The notes under the pieces are model-generated. The model was not told the DNA's origin, did not search any database, and saw only the letters and a list, made by a program, of their open reading frames with translations. A program made the position numbers and the translations under genes. Below, piece by piece: positions 17,572-26,057 of a DNA stretch of 64,000 nt. Source of the stretch: Neobacillus pocheonensis (lineage in GTDB: Bacteria > Bacillota > Bacilli > Bacillales > Cytobacillaceae); assembly GCA_023702235.1 (NCBI GenBank), contig JAMQCR010000002.1:310001-374000 (forward strand). Direction: 5' to 3'. The number at the start of each line of letters is the position of its first letter. The first letter of the stretch is position 1.

Positions 17572-17887
17572 CCTGCCACGTTACTTTAAGTACATTCCTT
17601 CACAATCTCTTTTTTCATAAATATCCAAATTTACCACCGAGTGTTATTCAACAATCTGGCCCTTTAATAGAATAAAATTACAGGGATTTGCCAACATCAA
17701 CAAGAGCAAAAAAGAAAAATCCTGTTTTAATACAGAATTTTAATCAAACTCCATTCCAAATTATCAATCTTTATTATAAAGATTAGACTTTTTATAAATT
17801 ATCAAACTTAATTTGAAACCCACAACAATACCTAGATACACAGTATTCCCTATACGACCTCTATATAAGTAATTTAAGAGGATTCAA
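17572..17887. other. AT-rich gap, no gene seen
   Basis: I find no coding frame or clear terminator in this 316-base stretch between convergent genes. A short A-rich/T-rich repeat near 17700-17750 may act as a weak terminator. Confidence 0.35.
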
Positions 17888-18385
17888 TCAGGTGCTCTGC
17901 CTCTTTGTCCGAATTATCATTGGGCCTTTTTTGTCATTTTTGATGTTTTCTAGATAATTCGCTAGAAACTTTTCCGTAATTCGTGCTGGAACATATCCTA
18001 TCCGCGACCGAATAATATTTTCCACAATAAATGCCTTTTTTGTGAAGTACATGTAATCCTGGCCTGATTTCTTTTCAGCTTCCTTAAAATCATCGATGCC
18101 AGCATCTCCAGCACGGTGAAACACATGCAAATGATGATACATGTCATTTCTCTCTTTCCGGATCATTTTAAGCAAATACAACAGTTCAAAGGTGGATAAT
18201 GTCATAATTTCCGGTGTGGTTTTATCTATATAGGCAGTCAAAACAAGATCACGAAATCGGACTTCTAGGCGTTCATGATTTTCTTTAATAATCCTGATAT
18301 CAATCTTCATGCAGCAAAAATCACAATAGTAATACTGATGATCCATTCTTTCGATATGACTGCCGCAATATGGACAAGTTTTCAA
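17888..18385 (-). CDS. zinc-ribbon protein of plasmid type, unknown function
   Basis: I do not recognise a named family. This 165-residue protein begins with a zinc-ribbon-like motif, CPYCG at residues 3-7 and CDFCCMK at 21-27, then a helical domain rich in charged residues (ENHERLEVRFRDLVL, ELLYLLKMIRKERNDMYHHLH). Its C-terminus is basic. Neighbours of plasmid type (ArdC-like, YolD-like) suggest a plasmid maintenance or host-takeover role, which is only inference. The initiator overlaps the start of the hairpin-rich spacer. Confidence 0.6.
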   Translation of the reverse strand: MKTCPYCGSHIERMDHQYYYCDFCCMKIDIRIIKENHERLEVRFRDLVLTAYIDKTTPEIMTLSTFELLYLLKMIRKERNDMYHHLHVFHRAGDAGIDDFKEAEKKSGQDYMYFTKKAFIVENIIRSRIGYVPARITEKFLANYLENIKNDKKGPMIIRTKRQST

Positions 18386-18764
18386 TCAGATCCTCTCCTT
18401 TAATATTGTTTTTTGAACTTTTCACCCCAATGAGAAATCCATTGCTCCATTCGTTATATGAACAGGTGCACCAGGCCGAAAAAAGGCTGTTTTCCTTTAT
18501 CTTTTATTCTTTTAGTCTCTTAATCTTAAAGATTTTCAGCAAAGCCTCCGTCCCAAACATCTCCTTTTCCTCGAATTTCCTATCAAAGGTTTTAGGTTGC
18601 GTAGCAACCCTCAAGCAGGCTCGATGCCTGCTTTCATCAAGAAAAAAACGTATGTTTTTTTCCACCATCCGTGAGCTTCACCGGCTAAATTCTAGCCGGT
18701 GGTTTTGTCTTACATTGATAAAATTACAAGTACTCTTTACAATCCTGGTTCTTAGTAATTTATA
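18386..18764. repeat. spacer with four consecutive hairpins
   Basis: Within about 110 bases there are four separate inverted repeats: GGTTGCGTAGCAACC at 18595-18609, AAGCAGGC/GCCTGCTT at 18613-18633, GAAAAAAAC/GTTTTTTTC at 18641-18662 and CACCGGCT/AGCCGGTG at 18679-18701. No convincing gene lies here. The crowding is too dense for ordinary terminators and resembles structured plasmid DNA such as a single-strand origin or transfer origin. This is an observation of structure, with function unknown. Confidence 0.55.
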
Positions 18765-18962
18765 TCAAATAATTTCTATCACTTCGGAATGGATAATATT
18801 TTCCGCAGTCAGTTCGCACTCTTTGATTCTATCTAATTCGAAATGATCATTCATATTAAAGCCTTTAGAAACCATTTTTTCTGCCTGTTCTTCGTTTTTT
18901 GCCACTACAATCGATACCCTTTGTAAACATTTGGCAAAATATATAACTTGAAAGACTTTCAT
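18765..18962 (-). CDS. small acidic protein, unknown function
   Basis: This 65-residue frame has a good AAAGGAG site before its ATG and a plausible composition (MKVFQVIYFAKCLQR, KNEEQAEKMVSKGF, ECELTAENIIHSEVIEII). It may form a small alpha/beta domain in which a strand is followed by a helix. It lies between the ArdC-like gene and the zinc-ribbon gene on the same strand. I do not recognise it. Confidence 0.5.
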   Translation of the reverse strand: MKVFQVIYFAKCLQRVSIVVAKNEEQAEKMVSKGFNMNDHFELDRIKECELTAENIIHSEVIEII

Positions 18963-19020
18963 ATTCTTTCACTCCTTTTATAACGCAATATGGATTAAGT
19001 TCAACATGTTTGATCTATCC

Positions 19021-19045
19021 TTCCCCCGGCTATCAGCCGGGGGAA
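19021..19045. repeat. GC-rich hairpin
   Basis: A perfect stem TTCCCCCGGCT/AGCCGGGGGAA with a short loop lies 30 bases after the stop of the ArdC-like gene. There is no T tract on the minus strand, so it is not a standard terminator. It belongs to the hairpin-rich region that continues on both sides. Confidence 0.6.
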
Positions 19046-19075
19046 AAACACTAAAGATTGTCTGTTCATTTTTGT

Positions 19076-19921
19076 TTAATTTTCGATTGTATTCTTTGAT
19101 TCTCCTAAGATATAATCTGCTGCTTTCTGGGCTTGAGCAGCTGCTTGTAAAACTAAACGGCTTTCTTTTTTCAAAGCTCTTAACCATGAATCGATATAAC
19201 TTGCGCTATTTTCTAAAGTGCTGTTATCTATTCCTGCCACTCCACACAACATCGCTGCACCCATTTCTGCCACTAATTCCTCTTTGGAATAGACCTCATC
19301 TCCGAAAGCAACACCTTCTGTCGTAATACCTGGGCGCGCTAGGCGACTTTTGTGACCGGTACTGTGAACCATTTCATGCAACAGGGTGCAATAGTATTCT
19401 TCTGGTACCTTAAAATCTTTCAGTGGGGGACAATTGATTCTATCCCATGACGGATAATAAACCGCCTTTCCTGAATGAAACGTGTAATCTGGCGAGTTGA
19501 TATATCCTTTAACAATTTCCTCCGCTTTTTCGATGGGGTCATGGTCAAAGGTTTCAACCCTTCTTTTACTTTCTAAGCCGGTACACTGTTTAGTAATCTC
19601 CCAAACTCGATAGTAGAAAGGTTTTGCAAAAGTCCTTTTCTCCTTTGTTTCTTCGTCTTCCTTCTCTTTCCAAAGCCAATAGACAATAATATGAGAATTT
19701 TTCAACTCTTCTTTTTTGATTCGTCCCCCAGCCTCTAGGATCTGTTTTTTTGAAGCATATTCCCCAGGCTCCACTAGAAAAATATTGATTCCTCAGTATG
19801 GTTTTTGTGTTTTCCAGTTGACCGCATTTGAATTTGTCCACGGCCTGCGCCACGGAACAACACCTTTTTCTAATTTTTTGATGATTTTTTCTGTAATGAT
19901 TTCATACACGCTTTTTGTCAT
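19076..19921 (-). pseudogene. ArdC-like antirestriction protein with zincin domain, nonsense codon
   Basis: The gene starts at 19921 after a strong GGAGG site (MTKSVYEIITEKIIKKLEKG, then VVPWRRPW), matching the N-terminal ArdC/DUF1738 single-strand-binding domain. An in-frame TGA at 19793-19795 interrupts it where the family has arginine (PY-R-GIN), consistent with a single CGA to TGA change. Downstream the same frame continues to the zincin-like metallopeptidase domain with LLHEMVHSTGH and the distal EMGAAMLCG. ArdC proteins protect incoming plasmid DNA from restriction during conjugation, which fits an origin from a mobile element. Confidence 0.78.
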
Positions 19922-20427
19922 TTTGCTTTTCCTCCTTTGATTTTCTAATGGTTTTAGATTTTTAAAGTTTTGGTTTCAAGATTTTCTTTTTTCCTTTTGA
20001 CTTGCGAAGCGAGTGAGTTCCCCAAGGGGGATGATTTTTCCCCTTTTGCAAGTAGAACGAAAAACACGCATAGGCAATAGGTCAAGGGCGCTCTTAGCAC
20101 AAAAAGTTTTTTGCTGTTGCGATAGCGCCTTTAAGCAAAAAAGTTTTTTGCCCCTTGACCGATTGACTAGCCTTCTTAGCTTCTAGCCGGAAAGGTTCGG
20201 GTTCCTACCGGCTGGAAGGTTAGAAGGCTTGCGCTGTTTTACGATTCGGAAGGCAAAAGGGAAAAATCAACAATAAAAGCAGCCGTTTCGGCTGCTCTCC
20301 TTTTATCTTTTATTCTTTTGATCTTTCAATCTGTATGTTTTTACCTAGATTTTAAAGCCCTGATTTCTGAAGAAAAACCGCAGCCTTAAGGCTGCATGAC
20401 TGGCAAAAACTGAAGGGGGAATTATTA
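19922..20427. repeat. hairpin-rich non-coding region
   Basis: No gene is visible. Inverted repeats include AGCCGG/CCGGCT at 20185-20213, GCAGCCGTTTCGGCTGC at 20279-20295 and the perfect palindrome GCAGCCTTAAGGCTGC at 20380-20395, plus a GGGG/CCCC pair near 20023-20044. The stretch AAAAAGTTTTTTG occurs twice (about 20099-20111 and 20138-20150). It precedes the YolD-like gene and looks like structured plasmid DNA. Confidence 0.5.
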
Positions 20428-20766
20428 ATGAATAAAGATCAGAAAGATCGTGGCATGAAGAAATGGAATGGCTTTTTCATGCCCGAAACCATAAAAATGT
20501 TGAAGGATCTTTGGCAGGATGATATTAAAACTCCTAGACCGCATCTGGATGAAACGAAAATAGAAGAGATGGAACGGCTGTTATCTGAAAGCATGGCTAC
20601 CAAAATACTTTTAGAAGTTACCACTTGGAAAAACGGCTTTTTTACTACACGCGTTGGATATGTAACGAAAATCGATCCTCTAAATAAAAGAATTCAACTT
20701 CAGGATGAACTTCAATCCACCATCAATCTTGATTTCTTTTCCATAACCAATGTAATGGTCAAATAA
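20428..20766 (+). CDS. YolD-like protein
   Basis: This 112-residue protein matches the YolD-like family (PF08863): an N-terminal DRGMKKWNGFFMPE-type motif at about residues 7-20, then a helix and a small beta domain with a KIDP turn. YolD proteins usually lie beside Y-family DNA polymerases (UvrX/PolIV-like) on plasmids and SPbeta-type elements; no polymerase gene is present here. A GAAGGGGG site precedes the start. The family has a suggested link to mutagenesis or SOS control. Confidence 0.75.
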   Translation: MNKDQKDRGMKKWNGFFMPETIKMLKDLWQDDIKTPRPHLDETKIEEMERLLSESMATKILLEVTTWKNGFFTTRVGYVTKIDPLNKRIQLQDELQSTINLDFFSITNVMVK

Positions 20767-20876
20767 ATTCTTACCTTAAAAATGATAAATCATTACATTA
20801 TTTAACTATAGTAGAAGGAGTTTTTTTACATATATAGAAATAATTAAGGACCGGTTATTATTAAAGGGGGATTTGA

Positions 20877-21026
20877 ATGGAGTTTTCAGTTCTCATTTCT
20901 TGGGTCCATCATTTTTTGTTAATTATGGGTGGATGGTTAATTTTAGTTCTTCTACTATTAATTAGTTCAAGTAAGTACACAAAGAATAAATTTAAGCAAA
21001 TGGAAGAAAACGATAAAGATGATTAA
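20877..21026 (+). CDS. small single-pass membrane protein (49 aa)
   Basis: A start with an AAAGGGGG site opens a 49-residue frame, MEFSVLISWVHHFLLIMGGW at the start, with one hydrophobic helix (about residues 8-32) and a charged C-terminal tail (KYTKNKFKQMEEN). A large hairpin overlaps its stop codon and acts as terminator. No family is recognised. Confidence 0.5.
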   Translation: MEFSVLISWVHHFLLIMGGWLILVLLLLISSSKYTKNKFKQMEENDKDD

Positions 21027-21064
21027 ATACAACGAATTAAATATTTAATCATCTTTATCGTTTT
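21007..21064 (+). terminator. long hairpin overlapping the 49-aa gene's end
   Basis: A perfect 23-bp stem (21007-21029 with 21042-21064) encloses a 12-base loop and ends in TTTTT. The left arm includes the last codons and stop of the small membrane protein gene. The 123-bp direct repeat starts inside its T tract. Confidence 0.8.
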
Positions 21065-21183
21065 TCAATGTATACGTTAATTAAGATACTAAACCCTTCC
21101 AGCAAAGTGAGGAAAACATCCGTTCAAACTGAGAAGGGTTGTAATATGGATAGTAAAAACACGGCAGCAATCATCCACTATTA
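21061..21183 (+). repeat. 123-bp direct repeat, left copy
   Basis: This segment recurs at 28844-28967 in the same orientation with roughly 90% identity by eye. Differences are scattered substitutions and a small indel near the end. The left copy ends directly at the Tn3-type inverted repeat at 21184, and the right copy starts directly after the Tn3-type repeat ending at 28843. The repeat therefore brackets a 7.6-kb segment. I see no coding function in it. Confidence 0.85.
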
Positions 21184-21221
21184 GGGGTCCTGCTGACAAA
21201 ACGCAGATATTATACGTTAAG
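21184..21221 (+). repeat. 38-bp Tn3-family-type inverted repeat (left end, inward to the right)
   Basis: The 38 bases begin GGGGTCCTGCTGAC, contain AAAACGC and end TATACGTTAAG, the layout of Tn3-family ends (GGGG outside, TAAG inside). Two copies with the opposite orientation lie at 26076-26113 and 28806-28843. No Tn3 transposase gene is present in the window. Confidence 0.75.
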
Positions 21222-21538
21222 ACAAATTATGTAAAAAAATGTAACTAAAAACGTTATTAAGACTATGTTTTGGTTATTTGTTTTCGGTTTAACTTTTGGA
21301 TACGAAAAATCTAACTGAAGAACAGCAGATAAGATAGTTATTAAGAGTCACCAAAAACGACCGTTTTCGATACTTATTCAAATAAAAGAAATGGATATTT
21401 ATGTAAATAAAAAGGAGAGATTGTGAAGAAATATACTTAAAGTAACGGGGCAGGTTAATTCAATAAAAATAAACGCCAAAGGGTTCCAGTGGCGTTTATT
21501 TTTATTGAAGACTCACTAATTTCTTTGAGCTAGTGTAC
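21222..21538. other. intergenic region with bidirectional terminator
   Basis: No gene is seen between the Tn3-type repeat and the small membrane gene. A hairpin with long A/T arms at 21461-21507 (ATAAACGCCA / TGGCGTTTAT core) serves as terminator for the leftward gene ending at 21539. Confidence 0.6.
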
Positions 21539-22014
21539 CTAAGTTTCCTCGGCACCATATATAAATTGCAAAAGCATATATCTCAAAAAAATCCCAATCA
21601 GTATTCCGATGGGTAATGACAACATTGGTAACCACATAGGTCCGAGTAACATTCCGTTTACTTCAAATGTTGCTGAGTAAATAAGCCCTACTGTAACTAA
21701 ATAAGCTGAAAACACAAACGGAAGAAACGCTAATGCTGCCTTTTTACCGTTTGCATCACTGTAAGCATCCCAAATCGCAAAAAAATAAAGACAAGGATAA
21801 AACATCAACCATTGATAATTCGTTTGTTCAATGGCTTTTTCAATTTCCCAATGAAAGCTCAGAATAATTACATTATTAAAATTGGATTGAACATTAATCA
21901 ATATTTCTAATCCAATTAGAAGTAATCCCTTGAGAAATTTCCCGTTCAGAATTTGGGCAAACCCAGGCAAAGCAATACTCCAAAGGATTTTCTCAAGTCA
22001 TCTTTTGTCATCAT
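21539..22014 (-). pseudogene. small multi-pass membrane protein, paralog A, frameshifted start
   Basis: The long open part begins at GFAQILNGKFLKG, but the true start is probably ATG 22014 (MMTKDDLRK), with one A lost from an A run near 21995. Repairing it gives MMTKDDLRKILWSIALPGF, matching paralog B at 24976 (VDAKERLFWCIAFPGF). Three to four hydrophobic segments are visible, with the conserved WEIEKAIEQTNYQWLMFYPC-like loop and FAIWDAY. It reads away from a DUF3231 gene. No named family is recognised; I suggest a DUF3231-associated membrane protein. Confidence 0.6.
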
Positions 22015-22215
22015 TAGTATTCACTTCTATCAATTTTCTTCATCTAATTTTTCAGATAAGTTTAGTTTCCTTAATACAGAATTGAAATATTCTAGCTAAA
22101 GGAAAAAATATTATTTTCTATCATTCATTAACGAGGTAAAATACGGAAATTTTTTTAGGATATTGTATTATTTTTAGAGCAAAATAAAGAAGAAAAACAG
22201 TAGGAGGAATGCATT

Positions 22216-23229
22216 ATGCCTGAGAGACCTGCTATAACTTCATCCGAGCTTGGTGTTCTATGGCTTACATACCAAGAGAAAACGATGATTTTGCGAATGT
22301 TAGAATACTTTATTGAAAAAGCTGACGACGAAAAAGCAAAAAAAATCATGACTGATTTATACACTGAAATAGACATTTATGTTGGCAAAATTACAAACAT
22401 TTTCAAAAGTGAAGGGGCTGTAATCCCAATCGGGTTTACTTCTGAAGATGTAAATAAAGATGTTCCAAAGCTATATGATAATGGTTTTGACATCATGTTT
22501 GTTCGCTTGCTAAAAGAAATTAGTATGGGATTACATACGCTAAATATAAATATGACATATCGTGAAGATATTGTCATGCTTTTCAAAGAACTTACCGCCA
22601 TTACCCAAGCATATTACAATGCTTGCACACAGTATTTGATAGAAAAAGGGATGATTGCTCGCTCTCCTTATGTTTCTATGCCCAAATCGACTGAATTTGT
22701 AAAAAACACAGACTATTTAGCTGGAATGAATCCATTTACTAAAATAGGTAACAAAAGAACATTAAATACAATAGAAGTTGCTTATGTTTACCATGGAATC
22801 GAAGTAAATTTTATTGGGTTACAAATGATTACTGGTTTTGCCCAATGTGCCAATAATTCTGAAGTAAAGAAATTTTTTGCAGAAGGAGTAGAACTCTCCA
22901 AAAGTATTATTAAAGAGATGAGTGAAACATTTATCGAAGATGGTATTCAAGTACCTGCTTCTTCGGGCGGAAATGCGACGCGTTCAACAGTTGCTCCGTT
23001 TTCTGATAAGCTCATGATGTATTGTACCAGTATGCTTTGCAGTTTTTCTATGGGGGGCAATGCCGTAGGAACTGCTTTTAGTTTACGGAATGACTTGGCA
23101 GCAAAAATGACTGTTTTCACGAAAGATATTTTCGAATATGCCCATAAAGGTGCAAAGATAATGATTAAGAATGGATGGATGGAAGAACCGCCTCAGATGG
23201 AAGAACGAAAGGCAATAATTAAAGAATAA
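22216..23229 (+). CDS. DUF3231 family protein, copy 1
   Basis: This 337-residue protein is a two-domain all-helical member of DUF3231, a Bacillaceae family whose halves resemble ferritin-like/CotF coat domains. The halves start at SSELGVLWLTYQEKTMILRM (residues 7-26) and NTIEVAYVYHGIEVNFIGLQ (about 186-205). Each half has the pattern IPIGFTSEDV or GIQVPASSGG near a helix end. A GGAGG site precedes the start and a terminator follows at once. It is divergent from membrane paralog A. The function is unknown; a spore-surface role is a guess from family resemblance. Confidence 0.85.
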   Translation: MPERPAITSSELGVLWLTYQEKTMILRMLEYFIEKADDEKAKKIMTDLYTEIDIYVGKITNIFKSEGAVIPIGFTSEDVNKDVPKLYDNGFDIMFVRLLKEISMGLHTLNINMTYREDIVMLFKELTAITQAYYNACTQYLIEKGMIARSPYVSMPKSTEFVKNTDYLAGMNPFTKIGNKRTLNTIEVAYVYHGIEVNFIGLQMITGFAQCANNSEVKKFFAEGVELSKSIIKEMSETFIEDGIQVPASSGGNATRSTVAPFSDKLMMYCTSMLCSFSMGGNAVGTAFSLRNDLAAKMTVFTKDIFEYAHKGAKIMIKNGWMEEPPQMEERKAIIKE

Positions 23230-23237
23230 AAAGTCCT

Positions 23238-23271
23238 AAGCACTTGTGTTCGAAATTTTTCACAAGTGCTT
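23238..23271 (+). terminator. terminator after DUF3231 copy 1
   Basis: The stem AAGCACTTGTG/CACAAGTGCTT with a 12-base loop is followed by TTCC; it lies 8 bases after the stop codon. Confidence 0.8.
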
Positions 23272-23961
23272 TTCCATTAACTTTTACGCTAATGAGTAAG
23301 TTTAGTTTGATAAAACCATTCATTTGATGGTGCTGCACTATGGGTCTCATATGAAAAGACAGAATTTCTTCCATAATTTGTGGTCCCGCAAAATACGAAT
23401 GGATGGAAAAGCCACGAATTGCTCATGACCGTCATCCAAATAGTTAGTAAGAATAACATCTGAATTTCTTCTTCAACTAAAGGGTGCTTTTGTAGAACAA
23501 GGGGTTGATGCGGCAGCCTTCTTTTTTATTGAACTAGCGGAGCATTTAGTTATAAAAGAAACTAAAAAAGCAAGCACAAAGTGCTCACTTTTTTAACAAT
23601 GTGGTAAGACAATATTCCAGGAATACCATCCCCTATGCTAAAGTTGGCATCCTCAGTGATGAAGATAACTTAACGCTTATCTTTTCAATTAAGAAATATA
23701 TTCTAACCAACAATCTAATTAGGGCTGTCATTATGACTTTAAATGAAGTATTCAAAATACATCCCTCCACATTGAAATTTAGTGTTATTAAACAATAACA
23801 CTAGAGTTATTATACCCTTTAAAACATATCAATACTTTTTCCTTTTATGGTTGTTGATTCGTATGTGGAAGTAAAAAATTTTATCTTCTCAGAAGTTTTT
23901 AACAAATATAATTATTGTTAATGGTTAACCTATTTCTGTAAAAGTTAGGAGGGTTGAAAAA
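23272..23961. other. intergenic region with a possible gene relic
   Basis: No intact gene is supported here. A 45-residue plus-strand frame ending at 23597 (SEFLLQLKGAFVEQGVDAAA, then FFFIELAEHLVIKETKK) has protein-like composition but no start site and looks like a relic. A hairpin AGCAC/GTGCT flanked by A6 and T6 at 23564-23594 would terminate in both directions. The 23800-23961 part is AT-rich and probably holds the promoter of the second DUF3231 gene. Confidence 0.4.
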
Positions 23962-24969
23962 ATGGAACAGGTTAATCACCAAGATAAAATTAATGCCTCA
24001 GAATATGGCATCATCTGGTCGCAATATGTAAATGATAGTATGGCACGTTGTGTTCTTCGCTATTTCTTAAATGATGCTAAGGATGAAAATACTCGTGCTT
24101 TACTTCAATTTGCCTTAGAATTATCAGAAACCCATATAGAAAGAACGAAACAATTGTTAATACAAGAAAACTATCCCATTCCAATAGGGTTCACAGATGA
24201 AGATGTAACTGTAAACGCCCCTAGTTTATTTACGGATACATTTAAGGTTATTTATTTGCAAATTATGGCGATACACGGCTTGACGAGATATGCTGGTGCA
24301 ACAAGCGTTTGTATTCGAGAAGATGTCAGAAAATATCTTATTGAATGTACTTCTCAAACGTTGGAATTATATGATAGGGTCACTACCGTCGCTTTATCTA
24401 AGGGAATTCTTAGTAAGCCGCCTACATTAAATAACAAACAAAAGATTGATTTTATTAGGAAACAAAACTATTTAACTGGTTGGTTCGGAAAGCGAAGACC
24501 GATAAATGCAATCGAAATCAGTGGTGCACATCTTAATATGCAAAAAACTATGGTGAAAATGGTTTTAGAGTTAGGATTCAGTCAAGTATGCCAATCTAAA
24601 GAAGTACGAGAGTATTTCGAACGTGCTCGAAAACTTTGTAAAAGACACTTTCATATACTGGGTTTAATGTTAGAAGAGGAGAATCTCCATGAACCAAGGA
24701 TATTTGAATCAGAAGTAACCGATTCAACCGTACCTCCCTTTTCTGATAAGCTTATGCTTTTCCATATAGCAACACTACTATCTGCGGCACTTGGTTATTA
24801 TGGGGAGGCTTTATCAATGTGTCAAAGAAGAGACTTGTCGGCTGATTACGCTCGAATGAATATGGAAATTGCTTTAATAGCTGAAGATGGTATGAATCTT
24901 TTAATAGAAAATGGTTGGATGGAACAACCCCCTACTGCCACTGACCACGAAAACTTGGCGAAGGATTAG
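23962..24969 (+). CDS. DUF3231 family protein, copy 2
   Basis: This 335-residue paralog of the protein at 22216 has the same two-half helical layout: residues 9-28 ASEYGIIWSQYVNDSMARCV and a second half starting NAIEISGAHLNMQKTMVKMV. Shared landmarks are PIGFTDEDV, the YLTGWFGKRRPINAIE junction and TVPPFSDKLMLFH. A TAGGAGGG site precedes the ATG. The small membrane gene follows 6 bases after the stop, so the two are translated as a unit. The function is unknown. Confidence 0.85.
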   Translation: MEQVNHQDKINASEYGIIWSQYVNDSMARCVLRYFLNDAKDENTRALLQFALELSETHIERTKQLLIQENYPIPIGFTDEDVTVNAPSLFTDTFKVIYLQIMAIHGLTRYAGATSVCIREDVRKYLIECTSQTLELYDRVTTVALSKGILSKPPTLNNKQKIDFIRKQNYLTGWFGKRRPINAIEISGAHLNMQKTMVKMVLELGFSQVCQSKEVREYFERARKLCKRHFHILGLMLEEENLHEPRIFESEVTDSTVPPFSDKLMLFHIATLLSAALGYYGEALSMCQRRDLSADYARMNMEIALIAEDGMNLLIENGWMEQPPTATDHENLAKD

Positions 24970-24975
24970 AACAAT

Positions 24976-25420
24976 GTGGATGCAAAAGAACGATTATTTT
25001 GGTGCATCGCTTTTCCAGGGTTTGGTCAATTACTAAATGGAAAATACCTCAAAGGGATTATTTTTATATTATTAGAATTTGTTATTAATGTTAAATCTCA
25101 TTTTAATGAAGTAATCTTACATAGTTTTAACGGTGAAATTGAAAAAGCGATTGACTATACCGACTATCAATGGATTATGTTTTATCCTTGTGTATACTTT
25201 TTTTCCATATGGGACGCTTATAAAGATGCAGGTGGAGGTAAGGAACCATATTCTTTCATACCATTTGTTCTTTCAGCATATTTTGTTACTTTGGAAATAA
25301 TGTATTCGGCGAAAGTAAAATTATTTGGAAATGTTGGGAACAGTTTGGTTTCCCATGATATGCGTAATTCCTGGAGTTATTCTAGGACTACTGCTAAAAA
25401 AGTTATTAAAGAAACAATAA
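24976..25420 (+). pseudogene. small multi-pass membrane protein, paralog B, frameshifted near the end
   Basis: A GTG start at 24976 gives VDAKERLFWCIAFPGFGQLL, and the protein tracks paralog A through NGKYLKG, EIEKAIDYTDYQW and FFSIWDAYKD. One T is missing near 25337, after which the called frame drifts (LVSHDMRNSW). The other frame continues LGTVWFPMICVIPGVILG and stops at 25420, matching the end of paralog A. With the repair it would be about 147 residues with three to four membrane segments. Its pairing with DUF3231 is repeated in copy A, which suggests a functional unit. Confidence 0.62.
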
Positions 25421-26057
25421 ATCATCGTTATTTTCAATTTTGTGTTTTGACTCTATGTATACCGTAAAGGAATCGAAAGGGAATAACCAACCTAGTGGTG
25501 TTCCCTTAATTTTATGTCAAAATCAACATACCTAAGGAAGAAAGATGTGAAATGTTTCACTTAAACTCCCATGAAAATAAAAACTGAAAAAGGTCATACA
25601 AAAATAGACCCAAAAAACCATTTTTTTAAAAAAAGGCTAAGCCTCTTGAAAGGTTGAATATTAGGTTGGCTAGAAAATCAATTTGTGAAAGACACCTTTC
25701 TATATAGTAATAAAACAAAATAAAATACAGCTGGCGCAATGACGAAAAAAGGATTAATCTCCCATGAGTGCTACCCTTATAGGGGCGCGACAGTCGGTGG
25801 TACACCGTGGTCATTGGAGTCAGACTAACGGATGGGCTCTAAGGCACCATAGTTTAAAGACCTTCTTCACCAGCATTAAATCAGTATAGGCAGCTTAACA
25901 TATTTTCATCCTCTGTGGTGCAGCGCTGTTTTTGCGCTGCATGAATGGCTAACGGGTGCGTTAGTGAAACTAGATAAATAAAAAAAGTCGATTCTTAGAA
26001 CCGTACAGGAATCGGTTTTTTTAGGTTTAATTTGCTTAGCATAAGGAAATCAGGGTT
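25421..26057. other. non-coding region with several hairpins
   Basis: I find no supported gene. Hairpins are visible at 25920-25940 (GCAGCGC/GCGCTGC), 25949-25964 (CTAACG/CGTTAG) and 25989-26014 (CGATTC/GAATCG followed by seven T). The last is a good terminator for the DUF3231-membrane operon. The GC-richer stretch 25775-25965 differs from its surroundings and may be a relic of mobile DNA. Confidence 0.45.
25989..26021 (+). terminator. Rho-independent terminator
   Basis: The stem CGATTC/GAATCG with a 14-base loop is followed by TTTTTTT, downstream of the DUF3231 copy 2 operon. Confidence 0.7.

Noticed and set aside
23601..23798. A 65-codon plus-strand frame
   Set aside because: It begins at a GTG directly after a terminator hairpin without a ribosome-binding site; I could not support it as a gene.
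25775..25965. A GC-richer block that might be a structured RNA or attachment site
   Set aside because: It has two small hairpins but no match to an RNA family I know and no repeat partner in the window, so it is only noted in the gap entry.
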